From assembly GCA_019054805.1 (NCBI GenBank), contig JAHQIY010000001.1, positions 5,098,501-5,162,500 on the forward strand: a DNA stretch of 64,000 nucleotides, in the 5' to 3' direction. Below the pieces are notes generated by a model that searched no databases, was not told where the DNA came from, and worked only from the letters and a program-made list of their open reading frames with translations. Shown here one piece after another: positions 20,775 through 34,100 of this stretch. How positions within the stretch are numbered: the first letter of the stretch is position 1; every line of letters starts with the position of its first letter. The translations under genes were made by a program, and so were the position numbers. Source of the DNA: Brachionus manjavacas (lineage: Eukaryota; Rotifera; Eurotatoria; Ploima; Brachionidae).

Positions 20775-23686
20775 CTAAGGTTTTGAAGATGTTGTAAAAA
20801 GATTTTGTTCCAATGGAGCTGTTAGCCACTGTCCAAAATTTTTCTCTTTAAAACATTTATACAAAATTAGCTTTGCCTTTTGATAATCCAAAGCCATTTG
20901 CTTAGCTTGGTTGTATGTCATTTGATCCAAATCATCTTCAACTTTCAAATTAATTTTTTTCTCTTTTGACAAGTTAATTAAAGAAATCCACATTTTAAAC
21001 ATTTCGTATTGACAAACTTCAGAATGAGTATCATCATTTTTTTTCCCAGTTTTACAATTTATAATTTCTATTTGCTTCAAGATGTCAGACCAAATTAGGG
21101 ACTTGGTGGATGGCTTGCTGGTTTGTCTCTGTAAACTGTTTGTTATGGAACTCAGAATTGGTTTATTAACTTTAAATGGTGAAGGCAAGTCTTGCTGGCA
21201 CTTGTCAACAAATTAATAAAACAAATGAAATGGTTAAACAAACCTACTTGGGATATTCGTGAAAAAAGCGCCCTGCTTAAATGATTTTTGTTATAAAAAG
21301 CTCCAATAATTATGCCATTAAAATAAACTGGTTCTATTAATTGACTGAGTAGTGCACCTTGTATTCCTAGTACATTGTATTTGCAAATTTTGTCCGAACA
21401 GGACATAACTTTGAGTCTATCCCCCAACATAATGCCATCCCAAGTTTGAATGTGTTCACAAGACCGAACAGGAATAGTTCCCATTCCTGACTCAATTTTG
21501 GTTCGCAGTAAACCTCTGACTTTTCGATTAGGATGGGAATCAGTAGACTCAGAGGCCAGATTGTCACTTATGGAAAATATGCGTGAGTCTCCACACGGCG
21601 CTGATGATATAAATAGATGAAAATTTACATGCTCCTTTAGTCTATACAAAGAATTATCAACATTTAATTCAAAAATGTCCGATGAAAAATTATTTTTAAT
21701 AAAATCCTCCAATTTAGCAAACAAATATTTTCTCAGAACCCGAACAGCAAGAATTTCAGCATGACAGTCATTCAAAGATGTGCCTAAAAGACTCATTTGG
21801 TCACCGCCAATGCATTTTGTACCAGTGGTAAGGCAAATTAATTTAGCAGTGTTAATATTCAAGCCGTTTGATTGAACTATGCCTGAGTATACATTCAAAA
21901 ATTTATTCGGATTGAACTCATTTTCTTCGCTTAGTTGCTCCACTAGTTCTTTGTATTTTTGGTTTATTAATTCGCTCACACTATCTGCAAATTCTTTAAA
22001 TTTGTTTCCAGTTTCTTCACTATGTGACTCGGAAATAGCAAGTTCAGTTTCTAAAAAAATTTGACAAATTTTAAATAAACGCTTTTTAAAATTTTCCAAT
22101 AAGTAAGATAACTTTTTTTAAGTTGGTTAAATAATTTACGGAAAGCTTCTAATTACTGATGCAATTAATTTTATATGTTTATTTTTATTTCAAATAAATT
22201 ATTTATTCTAGCTAAGTGAATACAAAATTAAAATTAAAAAAAAAGGAAAAATAAAAGAAATTCTCTTTTAAAGATTTAAAATTACAATAAACATTTTTAA
22301 TTCATAAAAGTGTGACTCGAGTGATTATTTACAAAAAAGATTTTGAGCGAGAACCGTCAGTTGGGTATCAACTGGTCTGCTTGGCTTGGACACTTTTTCA
22401 AAATATTAAATCACTTTCAGTTCTGAGAATTAAAGATATTTAAAATTTTTCATCCGTACTTAAAAAAATAGACAGTTGATGAATTTCAAAATTTTTAGTA
22501 TTACTTATTGTAAAATTGACCTTTAAAAATTAAATTTGAATATCTATTTTTAAACTAAATATTTTAAGTAAGTCAAAATACCAATTAAAATAATATTAAT
22601 TTAATTTTTGCCTAGCCAAATATTATCACTAAGTCACATTTCAACCTGTGAGGAATATTTTTAGATCCAAATTATATTCTAAATTATAAAAATAAAAAAA
22701 ATTCCTAGTAAAATTAAATTTGGAAAATTTTATTTACCTGAACTTGTGAGTTTGATATTGAATAAAATTTCGAGCAAATACTGAGCTGCTCTTGACTTGG
22801 CAATTTTTTTCGTAGTCCCAATTCCGAAAAAAATAAATTCATCCCCATCGTCCTTGAATAATGACAAGCTTTGGTGATCATTGCGCACCAAATTGGAAAC
22901 ATCAACTTTCAGTTGTAGTTTGCTCTCTAGGATCTCTTTTTTGTTAAGTCGTATTTCAACTTTAAAAGTTTTTGAATGTGATTGACCGGACTCTTCAATT
23001 AGATTGTCAGTGAAGGGCTTCTTTGGCAATAGATGATTTAGAATGGTAAGTGGATTTCTTGTAGCTATTATCTCTTTTGTTTTTAGATCAAACTCTGAGC
23101 TAGAGGAGTCATCTGACTGAGATCCGGGAAGATCTATCACCAAAGACGACTCAGACTCTTCAAACGATGAGACTGTAGAGTCGTCAAGCAAGTTTGCATC
23201 TAATTTATGAACTTGAAGCTCTATATCAATGAAATACTGAAAATGTTCTATTTCTTCAGGAGTAAAAAAGTCCGGCAACTTAATCAAATAGGAAATGGCT
23301 TTGAGTGAGGCGATTACTTTGGCAACTTTTTTAGAAGGCCCAGTGGAATAGAATGAGACTAAATTGCCTAAAATCTGAATATTAAGACAAAATCTAAATG
23401 TTGGTTTATGAGCTTGGCCTGCTTGGCAAATCAGCTCAAATTTGATGGGCTGAATTCGGGCTATTTCGTGTATGTATTGAATTGAATTTTTGTAATTTTG
23501 CGATACAGAGAAAGATTCTGGAGAAGTTTTTATTCTTTTGTTCAATATTTGGTTTAGATCCGAGTACTGGTCTAGTTTTCGTTTGGTTGCTGGTCCAGAG
23601 TCGATTGACATTTTCGATATTTTTCGCTTAAAACATGGGCTCTTGTTGGAAAATGCACTTGGAATCCGAGTCTTATGACAAAACAT
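20775..23686 (-). CDS. ADARB1-like: ADAR2-like double-stranded RNA adenosine deaminase
   Basis: Three coding exons: 23686-22738, 22050-21244 and 21190-20775, with introns of 687 and 53 bp. Phases agree and give 723 residues. There are two dsRBDs at about residues 66-136 and 211-309 (the second ends KKIAKSRAAQYLLE), then the A-to-I deaminase domain. Zinc and catalytic residues are present: His413 and the proton-shuttling Glu415 in DCHAEILAVR, Cys469 in APCGDSRIF, Cys534 in SCSDKICKYN. The C-terminal part (NKPILSSITN) follows ADAR2, not ADAR1; there is no Z-DNA domain. All hallmark residues are intact, so activity is expected. ADAR2 edits pre-mRNA in the nucleus. A later in-frame Met at residue 26 is an alternative start. 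Confidence 0.93.
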
Positions 23687-24058
23687 TTTAAAAATTAGTT
23701 AATCGAGATTTAATAAAAATAAGAGATAAAATATATGAATTTTTTTTAATACTTGGATTAACCTATATTGTCGTGATTAGGGGAGACTTATTTAAAATTT
23801 TTATTAAAAAGTATTTGGGCTAGTTACTCAATTTTGATACAGAAAAAAGAATAATTTTTTTTTTATTTTATTATCATTATTATGCTATTTTTCTTATATT
23901 TTATGATTTTGTTTTAGTTGCATATAAAATTCATTTTTTTGTCTTAGAATAATTACTATTCAATTTTAGATTGTCTTTTGAAATTTAAATGACTTAAATG
24001 TGTTTTAGGAAATAATATTTAGTAACTTGTCCAATGTATTACTTGCTATTATTTATTA
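23687..24058. other. AT-rich gap upstream of the ADAR-like gene
   Basis: The upstream region of the ADAR-like gene, ending where the LINE fragment begins. No element was recognised. Confidence 0.5.
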
Positions 24059-25032
24059 TCGGTCTTAGGACCTATACTGTTCATTATTTTTATAAATGAC
24101 ATGCTGGAGATGATCAATTCCCATTGTGAAGCCTACGCTGATGATACCAAGATGATCTCAGTCATAAAAAACTTAAGATCTATGGAAACATTACAGAAAG
24201 ATTTGGATAATGTGGCAAGATGGTCTAGTGATTGGTCTACTCAGTTAAATGCCGATAAGTGTAAGATTGTACATTTTGGAAGGCTAAACAAGAAATTTGA
24301 CTATGATATTCAATTTGGCCCAAGTAAAAAACCATTAACCAAGTCAGATTGTGAGAAAAATCTTGGGATATATATAAATCATGACTTAAAATGGAACGTC
24401 CAAATACGAAACTGTACAGCGAAAGCAAACAAAATATTAGCCATGATTAGGAAAGCATTTAAATTCCGAGAAAAAAATAATGTCAAGCTTCTTTAAACAT
24501 CGTTAGTGAGACCGCACTTAGATTACGCTATTAGCACTTGGTTTCCGTATCTCGAGAAAGACGTTATTGAACTAGAAAAGGTGCAGATAGAAGCCACCAA
24601 ACTTATTTCAGGGCTTAAAAACCTTGACTATGCGCAACGTTTAAAATAACTTGGACTTAGTGATCTAAAAACAAGGAGACTACGAGGAGATCTAATTCAA
24701 ATGTACAAATTGGCAAACAATCTAGAGAAAGTGAATTTTGTAAATGGACTTGAAATCGGTTATGAATCAAGCTACAATTTAAGAAGGCACAGAAAATCAA
24801 TGCATCGAGAGCAAGTTAGGAGTTGTTTACCAAGATTTAACTTTTTTGTTAATAGGGTTGTGAACGATTGGAAAAGTCTGCCGGTGGATGTGGTCGAAGC
24901 AAGAAGTTTGAACTCTTTCAAATCGAAACTTGACAAGTGGCTCTTTGAAAATCGCGAAGTATCTGCTACAGCTCAGTAGAGCTTGCTTGAATATTATTCA
25001 AGTTGCAGATTATTTTTACTACTACTACTACT
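24059..25032 (+). mobile_element. 5'-truncated, inactivated CR1-like LINE (reverse transcriptase end to 3' tail)
   Basis: The open frame starts at SVLGPILFIIFINDM, reverse transcriptase block 4, and continues through the catalytic box AYADDTK. The frame is then broken by stops near 24494 and 24647, after which typical LINE C-terminal text continues (SLVRPHLDYAISTW; LGLSDLKTRRLRGDLIQMYK; FFVNRVVNDWKSLPVDVVEA) and ends SATAQ-stop at 24977-24979. The 3' UTR has a hairpin (CTTGAATATTATTCAAG), then TTGCAGATTATTT and a (TAC)n tail to 25032. It is dead: it lacks the endonuclease and the 5' half of the reverse transcriptase. Four shorter relatives lie in this window. Confidence 0.88.
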
Positions 25033-28000
25033 GCTATTTCTAAAAAAAAAAAATTCAAATATTTTTTAGAATTAATTTATGTCTTTTTTTTGTTGAATAT
25101 TTTATGTGAAATTTATTGAAATAATAAAATTTTCAGTATACTAAATCACTAAGCTATAAAAAAGGTCTTAGATTCTTTTTATAGATTCACCTAAGCACAT
25201 CCTTTAAATACTTCAATAGATCGTATTTTTTGAAAATCCAAATTATTAAACTTTGGTTTAGTTAAAAATGTTTCTGATATTTTGAATGTTGTTTATATTT
25301 ATCTTGTTTTATTCATCTTTTTATAATAATTATTTTATTTGCAATAGTGTTGAGAAACTTAAGCATGCTAAAAATTTTTAGAATTTTTCAGATTTTTTTT
25401 AAAAAAGCAGGAAACGCTATCATTTTAAAGAAAATTAATTAATGAATTAATTATTTTGTGTTTATTTATTGATTATATCTAATTATTTAGTATTATTAAC
25501 ATTTTAATAATTTCTTTCTTAATTATTATCCAAGTTTTTTATTATTTTATTAATTGACCAGGTAAAGAATAATAATAAATTTTCCATAAAATGACACAAA
25601 GTGACAAGACTCCAAATTTCATTCATTTTTATGTAAATAAACAAGAAGTTTGAATTAAACAAACACTGCATGTGATGAGAATATTTTTTTTTGGGTGGAA
25701 AAAAATTTGAATTAATATATCTGAAATTAATAATTGTGCATTATATTATTTTCTAAATTTGAATCTAATAGAAAATAATAAAGATGTTCATCTAAAAAAG
25801 CAACATAATTTTGATGAAAAATTTGCTTGAATGTCTAAAATTTTTATATTTTTGCTATCACTACTCTCTCTGGTTTCAATAATCAAACTCATCATAAAAT
25901 TTTTTTGTTTTTCATAAACCGGAAGTTGTCTCGGATTGAATACTTATTAAAAAATTGAATACCAAAATGCATTGATAAAATTAATAAAAAAATTTAATTA
26001 TATATTTCTAACCCTTATTAGTCTTTTGGTTCTATAAAAATTTTAATTATGTTTGTTGATATACAGTCAGTCCACTCGAGCGATAAGAAAAAAATCTTTT
26101 GTAAATCTAAGCATAAAAGAAGAAAAACTATTTTTAAAAATTTTGATAATTCCAATTTTATTGCCTTTTTGGCCCTTCAAAATTCTTTGGTAAATTTACT
26201 TGATTTACTTTTTTGACAATAAACCTTAAATTTTTTTTTTTAATAGATTTTTTTTTTAATAGATTTTTTTTTTCGTTTTTTTTTCGTCGTAAAATTGTCA
26301 TCCAAACCATTAAAATCAATTTTTTATAATTCCTAGCCACTTTTAAACAGCATATTTGATGCATACAATAACATTGAATTTTCTAACAAATACAGCAAAA
26401 TTTACGCACCTTACACAAAGCTGTAGAATTTTTTTGTTGGAATGATTTAATTCATTTTTTCAAAAGACTGATCAAAATTTCAACTTTTTGAAAATTTTTT
26501 TTTTATTTTTATTCTACAATTAGTATATTTATAAAGTTTAAAAAAATGGAAAGGAATATTATATATTTCTTGATTAAGTCAATTTTAGCTATTTTTTGAA
26601 AATTTTATAATCTTCATTTTTTTAACATACTGAATCAGGACAATGAAATTTATTAGAAGCTTTAAGCATTTCAATTTTTAAGCTTAGAAAATGAAAGAAA
26701 ATTAATTAATTACAAGTAATTAATTTTATTATAAAAAAATCTTCAAAATATATAATTAAATATTGTGATATGTTTTTTAATTAAATCAGATATTTTCTTG
26801 ATTAATTGGCAACCATTTCCTTAAAATCTTTAGGAATTATTAAATCAGACAATTCTGATAATTTTCAGGTAATTCAGGTTAATCATATTAAATGAAATTA
26901 AGCTTGTAAATTTTAAATATTAAGTAAACTAATATAAAAACAATTAAATCAAATTAAAGGTGTTTTTAAGGCAATAATTTTATTTTATTAAATTCCGATT
27001 TATTCAAACGTAAAGGAAATAAAATTAAGACGAAAAAAATTAATTTTTAGGTAAACTATCAAAAGCATATTTTACATGATTTTAACTGAACACTGAATAG
27101 ATATAATAACCTAGCATGACATAAATTTGATATTTAATAATTTAAGCTCACGCTTTGCGAGTCGGAAAGCCAAAATTATTTATGCTGGTGGTGCTATCTT
27201 GGTTACCGTAAAATAAATCGTGTTAATTTTACTGATTGAAAATAGCAAAATTTTAATGTCTTGTTAATAAATTCAGAATTTTTTTCTTTAAATAAATAGT
27301 TATCTTTTGGAAAAAAAATTTGTTTATTTATTTATGCCAAAATTACATAGTTAATATTTATTTAAAATTTTATTTGTTTCAGAGTCCCAATGAAACAATG
27401 TTTTAGAAGTCAATTAAATTCTAATTATTTTAGTCAATTTGACGTGCCAAACAAGGATTTCGGCTTGAAGAATTAAATTTCCAAGTGAATTAACTCGAAA
27501 GGTTCACTTTTTCATGATTGAAATTAAAAATTTGCTTCCTCTTCTACTTAAACTCTCATTTATAATCTAAAAATTTTAATTATTATTCAAAATTTAATTT
27601 CTGGAATAAGAAATTGATTAATTAGACAGTCCATAGATCAATTTTGGGACAAAATGTGAAGCGCTTTAATTCGATTTCCTTTTTTTTTCGGGCATCCAAT
27701 TGACTCAACAAAACAATTTCTCTTCTTTTGTTTGTCAGCTCTTGTTTCTTGCAAATAGCTAGCAAAAAATCCATATTTTCTTATTTGGTTCCTTATAATT
27801 CATCAAAGTCTACCTAATAATGTATTTGTTTCCAGAGTTACAAGATGAGGAAATTATACAGAAGAAATAAGCCCAGCAACAAAAAAAAACAAATAAATCG
27901 AATTATGGAAGTATTTAAAAATGTCACACTACCATCATAATTTATAATAAAACCCCATCGTTTATCACTGTTTATCACTTGCATAGCAACTAAAATTATT

Positions 28001-28145
28001 ATTTGCCTTTAAAGATCTTCCAATATTTAATATTTGTGTAGCTTTAAATAAATAAAGTTATTTTTTATTTTCGATGAGAAAAATTTTTAACCTTTTTAAA
28101 AATCAAATTAATATCCTGATTTTAGAATTTTGTTTTTGATTTCAG
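25033..28145. other. 3.1 kb AT-rich region upstream of the ankyrin gene
   Basis: No supportable gene. It holds a short tandem repeat of a T-run followed by AATAGAT at about 26227-26270 and long A/T runs. Around 27150-27230 a more GC-balanced patch (CACGCTTTGCGAGTCGG) has no recognised identity. The last bases before the ankyrin ATG are a strong 3' splice site (28130-28145), so a 5' UTR exon or a trans-splicing leader may belong here. Confidence 0.55.
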
Positions 28146-31100
28146 ATGGCATCGATACCAACTATTGAAATAACACCGTTGATGCTGGCATGTCAGAATA
28201 ATAATCCAGATGACGTCAAATCCATGTTGTCCAAAGGTGCTGCCGTGGACGCCAAGGACTCAAATGACAGAACCGCGTTGCTACACTGTGCCGAGAACAT
28301 AGAAACAGAATGCATTGAATTGCTGTTGTCCTACAACGCTCAAATAAATCATCAGGACAAGGACGGCTATTCATGCCTTCATCTGGCAGTAATATGCGGA
28401 AATTTGACAGTTGTTCAGTACCTGGTCAAAATGGGCGCTGATGTGAACATATCAGATGGCGAGATGCACTCTGCCATACACTGGAGCGTGGTTTGTGGTC
28501 ATGACGAAATTTTGGAATTTTTGCTTGAAAACAATGCTGACCCTGAGACAGCTGATATACATGGTGCATATCCCATTCACTATGCTGCTCAAATGTGTGG
28601 ACAAATAGACATCTGGGACGAGTCTATCAGCCGCAATCAATCGAAAAGCTTACTAATTCTTAAAAAATTAATTGACCAAAAGGTTAAAATAGATGTAGAG
28701 GATTTTGATCAGCGCAATGCGATCATATGGGCTGCCAGCAGTGGTAGGATTTTTTTTTTCAAATTTTTAATAAAAAAAATAATTGTTAAGGCAGCAGTGA
28801 AGCCTTGCTAGAACTTTTTGCAGCAGGTTCAGATCCAAATAAGCACGAAAAAGACGGTCTAACTGGTAATTGAAAATTTTATTTAAAAATTATTAAATTA
28901 AAAAAAAATTCGTTTCAAAGCTCTTCATTGTGCCTCAAGTCGTGGTCATTTGGAGTGTATGAAGATTTTAATTGAACAGTGCAAAACATCTGTTGACATA
29001 ATGGACAATAATAACTGTACGCCCATATTTTATGCAGCAACACTTGGTCAAGTGAGTGCTTGTAATTTGTTGCTAAAATACGGCAGTAATTTGCACGTTC
29101 AGGACTGTAAAGGAAGAACGTAAGCTGGAATTAAATTGGATCTGATTTTTAAGTGTTAGTTTAATTAAAGGGCTTATCACTGTGCGGCAGCAAAGGGCCA
29201 GCTAAAGTGTCTCAAGGTTCTCTGTCGCAAAAATTCAGATATTTGGCTGAGGAATCGTCGAGGAGACTATCCAATTCATGAAGCCTACTATAACAAACAA
29301 ATGGGTAAGTTTAATACGCAAAATTTTCAAGAGGCTTTTAATCTTAATTTAAATTATAATTTATCGATTTAACTTAAATCCTGAAATAGTTTTAAGCCTA
29401 ATGGTAAAAATCTGTCAAAATAAAGATTAAAATTTTTCCTTTAATAAAATCCAATTAGTAACACATTTTTAGAATTATGGTGATACAAAAATTTAAAATA
29501 TTTAGGGAATTTTATTTTAATTAAATTAGAACATAATTTGAAATTTTATATTATCCCAAAAATAATTTAATTACTTAAAATTTTAATTATCTTTTAAATT
29601 ACTTTTTTTGAAACACATTATCAGTAAAATTAATTTCTGTAAAAAACTCTGCAGTAAAATTTAAGACATTAAAATGTGTGTGCATTAAATGTATCATCTG
29701 GTAAAATTTAAGGTAAAAGCTTTTAGAAAAAAAAGTTACCAAATTGTTTCCATTTAATTCTAATTTTTTCCACAATGCCTAAATGATTTAGATTCAAAAT
29801 AATTATTGGAACCATTTGCATTAGATTTTATTAAATGTATCAAATAATTCAATCTGTTTCAAATACTCTACAATTTAATTTTCAATTTTATTTTTTTTTT
29901 TGCAAAATTTCAAAAGGTTAGATTTAGGTTTTGCTTTGAATGTATTAGCTGGCACAGTTTTCACACTTTTCTTCAGAATTTTGAGTAAAAATCGGTTTGT
30001 TTTCGTTTATAAATAATCACAACACAAAATTTTTAAATCTCTTAAAATGAACTATCTTTAATTTTTCAGACAAAAAGATAGTTCATTTTAGTAGATATTT
30101 CACGTTTGTAAAAAGAGACATGATAAAGATAATCATGTGTGATTATTTTTAAATAAATACAAATTTTCTAACTCTTGAAAAATTTTATAGAGAAGTAAAA
30201 ATTATTTCCGAATAGATCAGAAAACTCAAGCTTCATTTTTCTCTATGGAATCTTTAATTTTTTCATTTTTCAAAACATATTCATAAATTTGCTTTTTCAC
30301 AAAATAATAATTTAGATTTTTTTATTTACATAATGCCGACTAAACATCGTCGAATAAATAAAATATTTCGATAAAGAAATATTTTTTTAGAATATGAATA
30401 TTTGCTGAAATCAATTACGATCTTAATTTGAATAATTCATAATCTAAATAAATTTTTTCGAATTTAAAATTTTAAAATTTGCTATTTAAATATTAATTTT
30501 TAGAGTGTGTTTATTTTTTAATGGGCGTAATTAAGAATAAAAAAGCCTCCAAATCGTCTAATATTTATGATGGTCGAACATTGCTACATCTAGCCGCAGC
30601 TGACAACGACTTAAAACTATGCAAAAGATTAATCGCTGATGAAGTCGATGTAAACTGCTTAATGAAAGCATCATCGGTAAGATTAAAAAATACTGTAAAA
30701 CCTTGCAAACTGCTTAATAAAGCCACAGAATATAAAATATTATAAATGATTTATTTAAAATCCAATGAATTAGAAAAAAATTCAGAAAATAAAAAGAAAA
30801 TAATAAACAAAAAGATAGTTTTCAAATATTTAATGATTAATTACTAGATTTAATTTCAAGATTAGTATTGTACTACTACGCTCTTTTGGTATGCATGCAA
30901 ATATTTTTTAAAAAGGTAAGAGCAAAAATAATAAAATAAGAGAAAAAAATATTTTCTATATTACACCTTAAACAAAATAATAAAGATGTGAAAATAAGAA
31001 AAAGAGAAAGATATTTACTATTGAAAAGTACATTAAAAGTTTTTTTTTTTTAAATGAGACCAAATATAATTCTGTTAAAATATTAGCTCTCAATTTTTTT

Positions 31101-34100
31101 TATTATTTGATTTATTTTGCTTTTAAATATTTTTTTTAAAATCAAGTCAAATTTGTGGCGATAAATGTTAAAATTAAAAAAAAATTTAAGTCCGGATTTG
31201 AAATAAACTTAAAAAAAAATTAAAGAAAATTTTGAATTTTCATTTGTAATTTTTTCAGATTAAATTTTAGTCTTTTTTAAATTATAATTTAAAGAAGTTT
31301 ATATTTTTAACTAGGAATATTTCGTAAAACTCAAACTCTAATAGATTTTTAAAAAAATTTATGAATTTATTTTCTTCTTTTTTTTAATCAATTCTGGTTA
31401 ATATATTAAAAAAGGACCACAAATACAAAAAAAGATAAAAAAGTTTACATGGTTTTACATTGTTCTTTTTTTAATATCTAAATTTTTTTGTCAGAGTTCT
31501 TTTATGACACCTTATGACATTGCTGTATTGAAAAACGCCAAGGATGTAGCCAAATACCTTAAATCAATCGGTGGCTTAATCGGCAGCGAAGTGGCTGAAA
31601 AAAATTCAGATGATATTAAAAAAAATTTTAAAAACATTATTGATAATGAGAAAAATTCTTTGATTAATTATGAAAACGTTTCCGAGCCTGAAAATGAGCA
31701 CAAAAAAACAAACAAAATTCAAAAACAAATCCCAAATAAGCCGAACAAAAACGATTCAGACTTTTATAATAATCCCGCGGAAAAAAATCTTGTTTCTAAA
31801 CCAACTAAAAATGTCAAAAAAACAGACAAGAACAAAAAAAAAAGCAATAATGTTATACCTATTTATGACTCAGAAAAAACGCTAATTCAAACAAATTCAA
31901 AAGAGAATAAAAATAATAACGATTTAATGAGGGAAAAAAAAAAGAAAAGATTACAAGAGGCTCAGGAAATAAGAAATGAAAAGACCAAGAAAAAAATTGA
32001 AACATTGTCTACAGTTTATGATAAAAAGTCCAAAAAATCAAACGAAACAGAGAATAATTTAACACTCGATAAAGAAAAACAAAAAAGCCTTGATTATGGT
32101 GATAGTGAAGTTGAAGCAGAATTGATAGACTTGGGTGAGAATAATGATGGGACAAATTACGAAATAAGTTCGAATGATCCAAAGAATGAGAATAAAGATT
32201 ATGATCTAATTTTTAAGATAAAAAATGATGACTTGGTCAACGAAAATGAAGTTTCAGTGAAAAATTCCAAGGGCCAGGTACCTAAAGAAAATCATGCTAA
32301 TTCAAAATTGCGAAAGATTGAGATTGGTAATTCGGACATTGAAAACAACAATGATGATTTTCAAAAAAATGAAGAAATTTTTGATGATACATTCAAAAAG
32401 TTGAACAAACAAAAAAAAGATGAAAGCGATTTCAAAAATTCTAAATCGAGAAGTAAAAAGATAATTTTGAAAAATGATTTTAATGATGATGATCAGAGTG
32501 ATAATGAAGATGAAAAAAAATACATGTTTAGTTCTAATCATACAAATCTACCGGATATAAATGACAGAAACAGAAGTAAACCAATTGTCCCAAAAAGCTA
32601 TCAAAAAAAAAAAATAGTCCAAAAAAATTCAAATAAATTAAAAAAAAATGCTAATGACTCAATTCCCGATGATACATCTTCGCCTGAAAGAAATACTTTA
32701 AAGAGTAATTTTTTTTTTGATTTTTAAAGATCATCAAAAGATTAATGAGGATAAATATTTCTTTTCGTCAGCTTAACATTTTATTACAAGCAAAAAAAAA
32801 GGCTGATCAATCTTTTTAAAACTATTTTATTTTTTTAACAGCAAAATTATTTTATTCACCAGAAAAATATCAAAGAAACAGAAAATGTGAGGGATAAAAA
32901 AACAAAAAAAATCTAATTCTCTTTTGGTCTTAACCTTTTTTATCTTGTGGTTTGGCAAATTTCATTTTCATTAACCACTACTGGAATTATTTGAGATGCT
33001 TGGTGATTGAATTGTGATCATGGTTTTTTCATTGCGAGAACAAGTTCAAGAGTTGCTGATTTTGATCTAGTTTGATTTCATCTTGGTTCACTGTAAAATC
33101 TTTACTATTTCCATTTGGCTGATATGTAATGCAGGCCTTGTTTTTGATGATTTACCTCTTTTACGTAATCTTGATAAGTTGTTTTGACAATTTATCAAGA
33201 TTGACTTCCGAAGGGTAAAAGAGAATCCAAAAAATTAAGCTTAGTGACTTTTTTAAATGATCTTGCGGTGGAAAAAATAATCGGAATAAAAATGAATACA
33301 TTTTCTGGTAAAAAAATTATTTTGCTGGAAGAAAATAAAATGAGCTGCTTTTTTTACTAAATTATTAATTTAATTGACTTTAATTGAAAATATATGTTTT
33401 TGTATATTCTTTCAGTTGTCAATTTTTAAATAAATTATTGTCAACTATTAGATTTTGATATTCTGCTTAATTTTTTCGAAATTACCTGAGAACAGGAGCT
33501 AATAAAGTTTTCTGAACTAATTAAGCATTATGTTTTAGCAAACTTACTGCTTATGCTATTAAAGTTCGCCTTATTTTAAGAGAAGTAGCCAAGGGTTTAG
33601 CGTAGTTTTTACCACATTTTATCATCCGAATAAATGAAATAAAAAAAATAATCATGCTTAAATTTATTAATTTAAATAATTTAAGAGAAAGTTAAGGTTT
33701 TAAGAGAAGTTTGGAAAAGATCAAAGTCTTTAATTTCAGTGTATCGTTTAATTAAATATTTTATAAAAGCTAGATTAAATATTTTTTTTTATTTTTCTAT
33801 TAATTTGACAATCAAAATTAAATTAACTATTATTTATTTATCATCAAAAAATACTTTTAATTAATTGATTCTATAATAGAATTTTTTTTCAATTTTTTTT
33901 GTCAAGTAAAAGAATTCAAATATCCAATATCTGAAAATCAAGCAGCATTATCTAAAAAAGAAAGCTCAAATTTAATCCAAAATGGTTCATGTCAAAATGA
34001 GGATAGCATTGTTCGTCTGGTCATAAAACCAAACGATTTCAAATCAAATTTGATGGGGAAAAAAAATTACGGAAGCTTATTCGACCAGCAGCGTTTAGTC

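Noticed and set aside
26158-26364. 68-codon minus-strand Lys-rich frame
   Set aside because: Translated poly-T/A tandem repeat; low complexity only.
27977-27990. X-box-like site ACTTGCATAGCAAC upstream of the ankyrin gene
   Set aside because: Only the right half matches the RFX consensus; the left half fits poorly, so it was not called even though the spacing to the ATG would suit.
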